NCBI RefSeq assembly: GCF_900112695.1 | Contig: NZ_FOMT01000006.1 | Coordinates: forward strand, 186,001-250,000 | Length of the DNA: 64,000 nt | Source of the DNA: Paenibacillus catalpae | GTDB taxonomy: Bacteria > Bacillota > Bacilli > Paenibacillales > Paenibacillaceae | Direction: 5' to 3' | Shown here: positions 24,266 to 30,981 of the stretch, piece after piece | How the letters are laid out: each line of letters starts with the position of its first letter | How positions within the stretch are numbered: the stretch's first letter is position 1 | The notes under the pieces: model-generated | Databases searched by the model: none | What the model was told of the DNA's origin: nothing | The model's input: only the letters and a program-made list of their open reading frames with translations | Position numbers and translations under genes: made by a program

Positions 24266-24752
24266 ATGGAAAGTTGGAGATCTCGCCAAATTGACGGGGC
24301 TAACGGTCAGAACCTTGCGCTTTTACGATCAGATCGGCTTATTCTCGCCGTCGGGGCAGACCGATTCGGGCCATCGGCTGTACAATGAAGCTGATCTGTC
24401 GCGTCTGCATCAGATTCTGACGCTGAAGGAACTGGGCTTATCGCTCGAGGAGATTAAGGAGACTTTATCCGCCAAGCAGATCAGTCCGCTCGAGATGGTG
24501 ACGCTGCAGAAGCAGCGGATTAAAGAGCAGATCGCAAAGCAGCAGAAGCTGCTTGAACAACTGGAGCATGCTTCCAAGCTGCTTATCGGCAAGAAGGGCC
24601 TATCGGTGGATGATTTTACAAGCCTTCTGCAAGCGATGAAAATGGAGTTTGAGAAGCCCGTTCTTGAGCGGCGGGCCAGCTGGGAGCAGCATTTGGACAG
24701 GCTGGGTTCGATGCTGGAGCAGGACCATTCATTTGAGGAGGAAAACGAATGA
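24266..24752 (+). CDS. MerR-family regulator with displaced reading frame at its start
   Basis: The MerR winged helix is clear in KVGDLAKLTGLTVRTLRFYDQIGLF, followed by a dimerisation coiled coil (about 80-130); the total is near 160 residues. The beginning is odd. The ATG at 24266 is well placed after AAAGGGG, yet reads one frame off from the conserved KVGDLAKL codons that begin at 24270. In the conserved frame there is no ATG, GTG or TTG before TTG at 24291, which would remove half the first DNA-binding helix. A one-base loss near 24268 would explain this. The gene overlaps the SRPBCC gene (ATGA), so it is normally co-translated. Confidence 0.7.
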
Positions 24753-25183
24753 ACGAAAGATTTGTTAAACATGCGACCTTTGTTGTTGAACGTACTTATA
24801 AGGCTGGCGCGGGGCGGGTTTTTGAAGCTTGGGCAGATCCGGAGGTAAAGGGCAAATGGTTCTCGAAGCCTGATCAATTCGAATTCCGGGTAGGCGGGCG
24901 CGAGTACAGCAGCGGCGGACCGCCGGAAGGACCGGTCTTTACCTTTGACTCGGTTTATCAGGAGATCGTGCAGGATGAGCGCATTGTGTACACCTACACC
25001 CTGGATATGAACGGAACGCGGATGTCCGTCTCCACGACAACCATTGAACTGTTTGTGGTGGATGGCGGTACGAAGCTGGTGTTTACCGAGCAGGGAGCCT
25101 TCTTTGACGGTCATGACACACCGGAAATTCGCGAACATGGCACAGGCGAGATGTTGGATGCACTTGGCAAGCTGTTTGAATAG
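24749..25183 (+). CDS. SRPBCC (AHSA1-type) domain protein
   Basis: A 144-residue single-domain START/Bet v1-like protein. It begins ATFVVERTYKAGAGRVFEAWADPEVKGKWF, the usual AHSA1 opening, and ends in an amphipathic helix (MLDALGKLFE). The family has a hydrophobic ligand cavity; no enzymatic role can be read. It overlaps the end of the MerR gene and is probably its co-regulated partner. The two form a unit closed by a hairpin terminator. Confidence 0.8.
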   Translation: MNERFVKHATFVVERTYKAGAGRVFEAWADPEVKGKWFSKPDQFEFRVGGREYSSGGPPEGPVFTFDSVYQEIVQDERIVYTYTLDMNGTRMSVSTTTIELFVVDGGTKLVFTEQGAFFDGHDTPEIREHGTGEMLDALGKLFE

Positions 25184-25194
25184 AACTTTTGGGG

Positions 25195-25222
25195 AGAGTC
25201 TCTGGGCAGAGGCTCTTTTTTG
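25195..25222 (+). terminator. Intrinsic terminator after the SRPBCC gene
   Basis: AGAGTCTCTG (25195-25204) pairs with CAGAGGCTCT (25207-25216) with one G-T wobble, followed by a run of six T. Confidence 0.75.
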
Positions 25223-25302
25223 CTTCTATCAACCGATTGCATTAGTCGGATATTCAAGGTATTTTAGTTACACAAAGTAGAGATGGCTTGCAGGAGGCAG
25301 AC

Positions 25303-25878
25303 ATGACGAATATAACAATAGAGGTGGTAACGGACGGCAATATTGAGCCTTGCCGGGAGCTTTGCGACGAGCTTATGGCTTTTCAGCAGTCCCGGGCTGT
25401 TATGGCACCCGAAGTGTTTGACCGGATGAACTTTAATACACGGATGCGCCGCAGCTATGACAGTGCGCTTCACAAGCACGTTCTTATCGTTAGGGATGGC
25501 GGAGTTCCGGTTGGCTACGCGTTCTCAACTATAGATGATGTGGAGCAAGGGGAGGACAAGCTTCCTGCATGGGCGCCTAACCAGGACCCGGCCGTCAGTA
25601 AAGGCTTTTATCCGGATTGGGTCATGCTCCCCAAACGAATCGGCTTCCTGAGCAATTTGTATTTGCGCGACGGCTATCGGAGCATGGGTCTTGGATCCAA
25701 GCTGTTTGCCATGTCCATGGAATGGCTGGAAAGCTTCCCGGAGGTCGAGCTGTTGTTCATCTATGTCTCCAACGGCAATGAGGATGCGCTTGATTTTTAT
25801 CTGAAGCACGGCTTCACTTACAGCCACGAGGTGTTTGGCGGTTTCATCAAAGCCGTCTATAAGAAATTGGATAGATAA
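25303..25878 (+). CDS. GNAT family N-acetyltransferase
   Basis: A 191-residue single-domain acetyltransferase. Acetyl-CoA binding is marked by LSNLYLRDGYRSMGLGSKLFAM (about residues 110-132), the R/G-x-x-G-x-G/A loop. The later FYLKHGFTYSHEVF is the usual closing strand of the fold. The ATG at 25303 lies 5 nt after AGGAGG; a TTG at 25288 precedes the ribosome site and is unlikely. Substrate unknown; monocistronic. Confidence 0.85.
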   Translation: MTNITIEVVTDGNIEPCRELCDELMAFQQSRAVMAPEVFDRMNFNTRMRRSYDSALHKHVLIVRDGGVPVGYAFSTIDDVEQGEDKLPAWAPNQDPAVSKGFYPDWVMLPKRIGFLSNLYLRDGYRSMGLGSKLFAMSMEWLESFPEVELLFIYVSNGNEDALDFYLKHGFTYSHEVFGGFIKAVYKKLDR

Positions 25879-25963
25879 TAGAGTTAAGGGTTTAAATCAG
25901 GTTTAGCAGGTTGAATGCCGGCTAATATAGAAGTAAGGAAGATGATTAATTAGTGGGAGGGTA

Positions 25964-26467
25964 ATGACAGTGACATTTCCGGTTGCAAAAGCAGAAATGC
26001 TGATCAGAAGGCCAGTGAGCGAAGTGTATGAGGCTTTTATCGATCCGGCTATTACGTCGAAGTTCTGGTTCACGAGGGGAAGTGCAAGGTTAGAAGCCGG
26101 CAAGCAAGTCCAATGGGATTGGGACATGTACGGGGCTTCTGCACCTGTTCAAGTACTGGAGCTCGAAGTGAACAAACGAATTGTAATCCATTGGGGCACA
26201 AATGCGGAATGGACGTTTACCGCCCAGTCTGAGAACGAGACCTTTGTAACCATTACAGATTCCGGCTTTGAAGGTGAAGCGGAAGAGGTGGTTCAGCAGG
26301 CGATTGGTTCCACGGAAGGGTTTACGATTGTTTTGTGCGGGCTGAAGGCTTATCTGGAGCACGGCATTCAGCTTAACTTGGTGTATGACAAAGCGCCTTA
26401 TGCCCATGTTAACAAACCGGAGGTCACTGATGAGCAAGACGATAGTGGAGAAGTTGAGTTTACATAA
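25964..26467 (+). CDS. SRPBCC domain protein
   Basis: A protein of about 167 residues with the AHSA1/START opening (MLIRRPVSEVYEAFIDPAITSKFWFTRG) and C-terminal helix (GFTIVLCGLKAYLEHGIQLNLV). The ribosome site GGGAGGG (25955-25961) is close to ATG 25964; GTG at 25970 has better spacing and could be the start. Its 3' end overlaps the YdeI-like gene by 38 nt in another frame, so translation of the two is linked. No ligand can be assigned. Confidence 0.8.
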   Translation: MTVTFPVAKAEMLIRRPVSEVYEAFIDPAITSKFWFTRGSARLEAGKQVQWDWDMYGASAPVQVLELEVNKRIVIHWGTNAEWTFTAQSENETFVTITDSGFEGEAEEVVQQAIGSTEGFTIVLCGLKAYLEHGIQLNLVYDKAPYAHVNKPEVTDEQDDSGEVEFT

Positions 26468-27110
26468 ATATAAAAAAGCCGCCGTGCTGCATCAGCCGGA
26501 AGGCCATAAAGCTTTGGCGGATCTTGAGCATTATGACACGAAGCTGCAGACGGGCAGCCGTTATGATCTTATTTTTGCTTTTGTCCTCGATATGGAGTCG
26601 CTGCAGAAGCTGATGGCTGAAGTCATTGAGCAAGGTTATTTGCAGGAAGGGGGCTACTTATTCGCGGCATACCCGAAGAAGGGCAACAAAGCGTATCCGA
26701 CTTACATTCACCGGGACAGCCTGTTTGAAGGGCTTGGCGCGGACGAAGAAGAAGGCTACATCGGCACAAGCTCCATCAAGTTCGCCCGTATGGTGGGGCT
26801 TGATGATGTCTTTACCGTTGTAGGCTTCAAATCGGAGGCGCGGAAGTCTAAGGCTTCCGCTTCGAAGAAGCCAAGTCAAGTTTCGGCTGACTACGCGGGT
26901 CAGGTGGCGGAGATTGAGAAGGATCTGGCGGGGAGCCCGGAGGTGCTTGCTTTCTATCAGTCGCTTACACCGGGATACCGCAAGGATTGGGCCCGATATG
27001 TCTACAGCGCTGTTCAAGAGGGGACCAGGAACAAACGGAAGGACGAAATGAAAATCATATTGGGCGAAGGCTTTAAGAGTATGGATCTTTATCGGAGAAG
27101 GGAGGGCTAA
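26430..27110 (+). CDS. YdeI/OmdA-associated family protein
   Basis: A 226-residue protein. The N-terminal two-thirds resembles the alpha/beta domain of DUF1801-like and YdeI-like proteins (TYIHRDSLFEGLGADEEEGYIGTSSIKFARMVG). The C-terminus (about 165-226) carries the YdeI/OmpD-associated helical domain, FYQSLTPGYRKDWARYVYSAVQEGTRNKRKDEMKIIL. Members are linked to peptide resistance in some bacteria, but no activity is proven. I start it at ATG 26430, 5 nt after GGAGGT, rather than at an earlier in-frame ATG at 26385. It sits in a run with the SRPBCC and MmcQ genes. Confidence 0.75.
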   Translation: MSKTIVEKLSLHKYKKAAVLHQPEGHKALADLEHYDTKLQTGSRYDLIFAFVLDMESLQKLMAEVIEQGYLQEGGYLFAAYPKKGNKAYPTYIHRDSLFEGLGADEEEGYIGTSSIKFARMVGLDDVFTVVGFKSEARKSKASASKKPSQVSADYAGQVAEIEKDLAGSPEVLAFYQSLTPGYRKDWARYVYSAVQEGTRNKRKDEMKIILGEGFKSMDLYRRREG

Positions 27111-27113
27111 TTG

Positions 27114-27494
27114 ATGCAAACACCATTAGGTATGGAGATGCTGGAGCGGGTGCAGAACATTTGCCGGACGCTGCCTGAAGTAGATCAGATCGTAGACGGA
27201 TTTGGCCATGATGTCATGAAGGTGAGGGGCAAAACCTTCATCATGATGGGAGAAGGGCATAATAGTGCCTTGCCAAGCTTGTCGATCAAAGCCACAAAGG
27301 AGCAGCAGTTCCTGCTGCTGGAGCAGGGCGGATACGTGAAGACACCGTATATCGGCCATCACGGCTGGGTTTCCATAGATATGGAGGTCGGGCCGAACTG
27401 GGAAGAGCTCACCGGAATTATTCAGGAAGCCTATTTGCTCGCCGCCCCGAAGCGGCTTGTGAAGCAGGTGCTGGAAAGCGGCATAATTAACTAA
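27114..27494 (+). CDS. MmcQ/YjbR family protein
   Basis: A 126-residue protein of the MmcQ/YjbR (CyaY-like) fold. Marks are the repeated strand-turn pattern and the C-terminal VSIDMEVGPNWEELTGIIQEAYLLAAPKRL, in which the W and the late APKRL are characteristic. DNA binding has been suggested for the fold; the role is not known. The ATG at 27114 lies 7 nt after GGAGGG. It is the last gene of the SRPBCC-YdeI-MmcQ run and ends before a strong terminator. Confidence 0.8.
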   Translation: MQTPLGMEMLERVQNICRTLPEVDQIVDGFGHDVMKVRGKTFIMMGEGHNSALPSLSIKATKEQQFLLLEQGGYVKTPYIGHHGWVSIDMEVGPNWEELTGIIQEAYLLAAPKRLVKQVLESGIIN

Positions 27495-27502
27495 AATCAA
27501 CT

Positions 27503-27536
27503 AAAGCGTATGGGCTACCAGCCCATACGCTTTTTT
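27503..27536. terminator. Intrinsic terminator between convergent genes
   Basis: A 14-bp perfect stem AAAGCGTATGGGCT / AGCCCATACGCTTT with a 3-nt loop and six T residues. The left and central part also lies just beyond the stop of the convergent bacillithiol transferase gene. Confidence 0.9.
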
Positions 27537-28042
27537 AGTGAAGTAATCTGCGCGAGATGATGGCGGCCATGCCAGTCAAATCGCTGCAAGGCCGTATCCA
27601 GAGTCATTAACCCATGTGTCGGGCTGGTAAAGGTTCTTAGGAATTCATACGGCTGCATCCCATGAAGCAATATGGCAAACCTGCTGCGCAGCGCTTCAAG
27701 GATCACGAGCGAGGTCTCAATGGGAGCTTCATAGTCATGAAGCTCCGCCCACATGTTTTGCCGGTACGTTGAAGCGGTCGATTCCTCCTCGGTCAAGGCT
27801 CTTTTGAATCGGATATAGGCATTCATATCATTATCCGCCAGATGATGAACGACCTGCCGGATGGTCCAGCCTCCAGGACGGTAAGGAGTGGACAGCTGCT
27901 CGTCGGATAGAATCTCCACGGCTTGCCGCAGCATCGACGGCATCTCTGTCATCCCCATCATCCATTGATTGCGCTGCTCGTCAGTTGGTTCGCATATCTC
28001 TTCAAAAGGGCCGATCGGATAACGCAAATTGTCCATTGTCAT
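27515..28042 (-). CDS. YfiT/BstA-type bacillithiol transferase (DinB fold)
   Basis: A 175-residue four-helix DinB-type protein. The metal triad is probably His67 (VVHHLADND), His158 and His162 (DWHGRHHLAQI). RPGGWTIRQVVHHLAD and RFDWHGRHHLAQI are the signature segments of the YfiT subgroup, which includes the Zn-dependent bacillithiol S-transferase of B. subtilis. A role in detoxifying electrophiles with bacillithiol is likely. The ATG at 28042 has AGGAGG upstream. Monocistronic, divergent from the siderophore-binding protein gene. Confidence 0.85.
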   Translation of the reverse strand: MTMDNLRYPIGPFEEICEPTDEQRNQWMMGMTEMPSMLRQAVEILSDEQLSTPYRPGGWTIRQVVHHLADNDMNAYIRFKRALTEEESTASTYRQNMWAELHDYEAPIETSLVILEALRSRFAILLHGMQPYEFLRTFTSPTHGLMTLDTALQRFDWHGRHHLAQITSLKKRMGW

Positions 28043-28124
28043 ATCACTTTTCCTCCTAATAAATTCCTATAATTGGAAATCAAGAATTTGAACAAAGCTC
28101 TATAAAAATTTTAAGTTGCCCTCA

Positions 28125-28182
28125 TTGACAGACTTCCAATAACCATTTATAGTTATTCAATGTGATATTGATAATCATTATC
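28125..28182 (+). promoter_or_regulatory. Sigma-A promoter overlapped downstream by a Fur box
   Basis: TTGACA (28125-28130), a 17-bp spacer and TATAGT (28148-28153) give a near-consensus promoter. GATATTGATAATCATTATC (28164-28182) matches the 19-bp Fur box closely and lies over the start of transcription, so iron-loaded Fur would block it. Confidence 0.88.
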
Positions 28183-28220
28183 GTAGCTAATGCCATTCAA
28201 AATAGAAAAGGAGCTAGACC

Positions 28221-29189
28221 ATGAAAAAGTTTATCCCTGCAATGATGCTGCTTGTGCTTGTAGTCGTACTTAGCGCATGCGGCAGCAACTCGGCAAACAA
28301 CACGAACAACGCTAACAACGGGGCTGCGGAAGCTACCGCAACACCCGCACCTTCGGAATCAGCAGCAGAGCAGCCTGCTTCCGGTACGGCAACGTACCAA
28401 GCGGAAAGCGGTCCTGTTGAAATTCCTGCGAATCCGCAGCGTATCGTAGCATTGGCTTATGCGCCAAACATGATTTCCCTGGGCGCTAATATTGTTGGCG
28501 TAGACCAATGGACAAATATGAGCCCTCTCTTCACGGATAAGCTGAAAGGCGCAGAAGTGGTATCCGATGAAGATCTGGAGAAAATCATTGAGCTGGATCC
28601 GGACCTGATCATTGTAGGTACAGAAAGCAAGAACGTTGCTAAGCTGAGCGAGATCGCTCCTACCGTTGCCTTCACGTGGGGCAAGCTGGACTACTTGAAT
28701 CAACAGCTGGAAATCGGCAAGATTCTTGGCAAAGAGCAAGAAGCAAAAACTTGGGTTGAGGACTTCAAAGCCCGTGCAGCCGCGCTTGGCGAAGAGGTTA
28801 GAGCGAAGATCGGCGAGAACGCAACCGTATCCGTTATTGAAACGGATGCCAAGAGCTTCTACGTATTCGGCGACCACTGGGCACGCGGTACGGAAGTATT
28901 GTACCAGGCGATGGGGCTGAAAATGCCTGAGAAAGTAACGAAGGATGCTCAAGGCCCTGGCTACTACACCTTGTCGCAAGAGCTGCTTCCTGATTACTCG
29001 GGCGATTGGATCGTACTGAGCAGAAGCTCCGCAAACGATAATGCCTTCATGAACACGGATACTTGGAAGAACATCCCTGCCGTGAAGAATAACCATGTCA
29101 TCGAAATTGATACAGAGGCTTCGACTTACAGCGACCCAACAACATTGGAAAGCCTGCTGACTATCTTCAAAGACGGCTTCCTTAAATAA
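28221..29189 (+). CDS. Iron-siderophore ABC transporter substrate-binding lipoprotein
   Basis: A 322-residue class III binding protein (FecB/FhuD/BtuF fold). The signal sequence ends in VVVLSAC with lipid-anchored Cys20, then an Asn/Ala linker. The fold begins VEIPANPQRIVALAYAPNMISLGANIVGVD and includes the LDPDLIIVG segment typical of the family. It is preceded by a Fur box, so it is iron-repressed. No permease or ATPase lies next to it: a terminator and a convergent exporter follow, so it must work with importer parts encoded elsewhere. The particular siderophore cannot be read from sequence. Confidence 0.9.
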   Translation: MKKFIPAMMLLVLVVVLSACGSNSANNTNNANNGAAEATATPAPSESAAEQPASGTATYQAESGPVEIPANPQRIVALAYAPNMISLGANIVGVDQWTNMSPLFTDKLKGAEVVSDEDLEKIIELDPDLIIVGTESKNVAKLSEIAPTVAFTWGKLDYLNQQLEIGKILGKEQEAKTWVEDFKARAAALGEEVRAKIGENATVSVIETDAKSFYVFGDHWARGTEVLYQAMGLKMPEKVTKDAQGPGYYTLSQELLPDYSGDWIVLSRSSANDNAFMNTDTWKNIPAVKNNHVIEIDTEASTYSDPTTLESLLTIFKDGFLK

Positions 29190-29200
29190 TCTGCCCCAAC

Positions 29201-29240
29201 AAAAAGCGCCTTCCAGGACAACCTAGAAGGCGCTTTTTCA
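29201..29240. terminator. Bidirectional intrinsic terminator
   Basis: A 13-bp perfect stem AAAAAGCGCCTTC / GAAGGCGCTTTTT, 12-nt loop, between the siderophore-binding protein gene and the convergent MDR exporter gene. Confidence 0.9.
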
Positions 29241-29242
29241 AT

Positions 29243-30733
29243 TTAGTGGCTCATGCTGACGCGCTTCTCACCTTCAGGCTGATCGCTTTCCGGCGGTTTT
29301 GTACGCTTCACGAACAAGCCGATAATGATTGCGGCGATGGCAACAATAAGACCAATCCAGAAGGCATCGTGAATACCGGAGACCATTCCTTTTGCAGCTT
29401 CAGCCGGTGCGGTCGGGTCCGATGACGTCTTTAGATAATCTTTGGTGCCGTTGCTCATGATACTGATGAACAGGGCTGTGCCTATCGCACCGGATACTTG
29501 CTGCAGCGTATTCAGAATCGCTGTGCCATGAGGATACAGATGGCGCGGCAGCTGGTTCAAACCGGAGGTTTGAGCCGGCATCATCACAAGAGAAATACCG
29601 ATCATCATAATGATATGAATCAGAATGATATGGCCGTTGCTTGCGGCTGCATCAATGCCTGTGAACATCCACAGCGAGATTGCAACAAGAATCAAGCCCG
29701 GTGTAACAAGAACCCGTGGACCAAACTTGTCGAACAAGACGCCGGAGACGGGCGCCATAACTCCGTTGACAATACTGCCAGGCAGCATAATCAGGCCGGA
29801 TGTGAATGCGGTCATGAGCAAAGCGCCCTGCAGGAACATCGGGAGCAGCGTCATGGTGGAGAACAACGTCATCATAAGCACGAACAGCAGGATGGTTACG
29901 ATCGAGAACATGGGGAATTTGAATGCCCGCAGGTCAAGAATCGGAGCCTTCAGCTTAAGCTGGCGCCAGATGAACAGAATCAGTGAGACAGCGCCGATCG
30001 TAATCATCCAGACAACCTCTGGATCCGACCAGCCTCTCTCGCCTGTCGAGCTGAAGCCGTAAACGATTCCGCCAAAGCCGATGGTGGAGAGAAGGATGGA
30101 CAGGATATCAACCTTAGGCTTTGTTATATCCGATACGTTCTTCAGGAACATAAAGGAGAAAATAATAGACAATGCCGCAAGCGGAATCACAAGAATAAAC
30201 AGCCAGCGCCAGTTCAACGAGTCCATAATAACACCGGACAGTGTTGGACCAATGGCAGGAGCGGCCATAATAACAAGACCGATCAGACCCATGGCGCCAC
30301 CGCGTTTTTCCGGCGGGAAGATCGCCATAATGGTGTTCATCAATACAGGAAGCATCAGACCGGTTCCGATCGCTTGAACGATACGTCCTACAAGGAGAAC
30401 GCCAAATTCAGGCGCAACGGCCGAAATGACAGTGCCTGCAAAAAACAAAGTCATTGCGCCGATAAACATTTGTCTGGTGGTATACCACTGTTGAAGCAGC
30501 GCTGTTACCGGTACGAGCACACCTACCACAAGCATATAAGCGGTTGTCAGCCATTGGATCGTTGAAGGGCCAACTTCGAAAGCATTCATTAACTCAGGGA
30601 GTGCATTACCAAGCAGCGTTTCGTTCAGAATCGCGATAAACGCGCCAATAATAATAGTAGCAATAATGGGCCCGCGCTTAATATTGCTTAAGTCGGGAGC
30701 CGAGCTGGATCCACCAGCTTGAGAAGCATTCAT
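29243..30733 (-). CDS. Multidrug MFS exporter, DHA2 (EmrB/QacA) type
   Basis: A 496-residue protein with about 14 membrane helices, the length and topology of DHA2 drug:proton antiporters. Motif segments include the helix-1 end LNETLLGNALPELMNAF, TAYMLVVGVLVPVTALLQQWYTTRQ after helix 2, and GRIVQAIGTGLMLPVLM. The ATG at 30733 has AAAGGAAGG upstream. A 14-bp palindrome 27 bp upstream is a likely repressor site, but no regulator gene is beside it. Substrate unknown. Confidence 0.88.
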   Translation of the reverse strand: MNASQAGGSSSAPDLSNIKRGPIIATIIIGAFIAILNETLLGNALPELMNAFEVGPSTIQWLTTAYMLVVGVLVPVTALLQQWYTTRQMFIGAMTLFFAGTVISAVAPEFGVLLVGRIVQAIGTGLMLPVLMNTIMAIFPPEKRGGAMGLIGLVIMAAPAIGPTLSGVIMDSLNWRWLFILVIPLAALSIIFSFMFLKNVSDITKPKVDILSILLSTIGFGGIVYGFSSTGERGWSDPEVVWMITIGAVSLILFIWRQLKLKAPILDLRAFKFPMFSIVTILLFVLMMTLFSTMTLLPMFLQGALLMTAFTSGLIMLPGSIVNGVMAPVSGVLFDKFGPRVLVTPGLILVAISLWMFTGIDAAASNGHIILIHIIMMIGISLVMMPAQTSGLNQLPRHLYPHGTAILNTLQQVSGAIGTALFISIMSNGTKDYLKTSSDPTAPAEAAKGMVSGIHDAFWIGLIVAIAAIIIGLFVKRTKPPESDQPEGEKRVSMSH

Positions 30734-30759
30734 GGATAATTGCCTTCCTTTCCATCGAA

Positions 30760-30773
30760 AAGGTATGTACCTT
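30760..30773. promoter_or_regulatory. Palindromic operator candidate before the MDR exporter
   Basis: AAGGTA-TG-TACCTT is a perfect 6-2-6 inverted repeat lying 27-40 bp upstream of the exporter start, where a TetR, MarR or HxlR-type repressor would act. The rest of 30774-30935 holds no gene. Confidence 0.5.
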
Positions 30774-30935
30774 ATTTTGTTTAGGCCCTCTGGACAGTAT
30801 GCTATGGCGTTCCGTCCTTATTTTCCCCTCCACGGATCTATATTCAAGCCCAATTTCCACTTTATCACAGGCGGCTAGGCCGAGAAAAGGGTGCCTGACG
30901 GGAAGAAATAATTATATTTAATTTCGATATTGCAG

Positions 30936-30977
30936 AAAAGCCCAAGACCTTTGCCATGCAAGGATCCTGGGCCTTTC
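30936..30977 (-). terminator. Terminator after the Thr/Ser-rich protein gene
   Basis: GCCCA...TGGGC with an inner CCTT/AAGG extension, flanked by A-rich and T-rich ends, lies just beyond the stop of the minus-strand 837-residue gene. The stem is imperfect. Confidence 0.55.
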
Positions 30978-30981
30978 TCAA

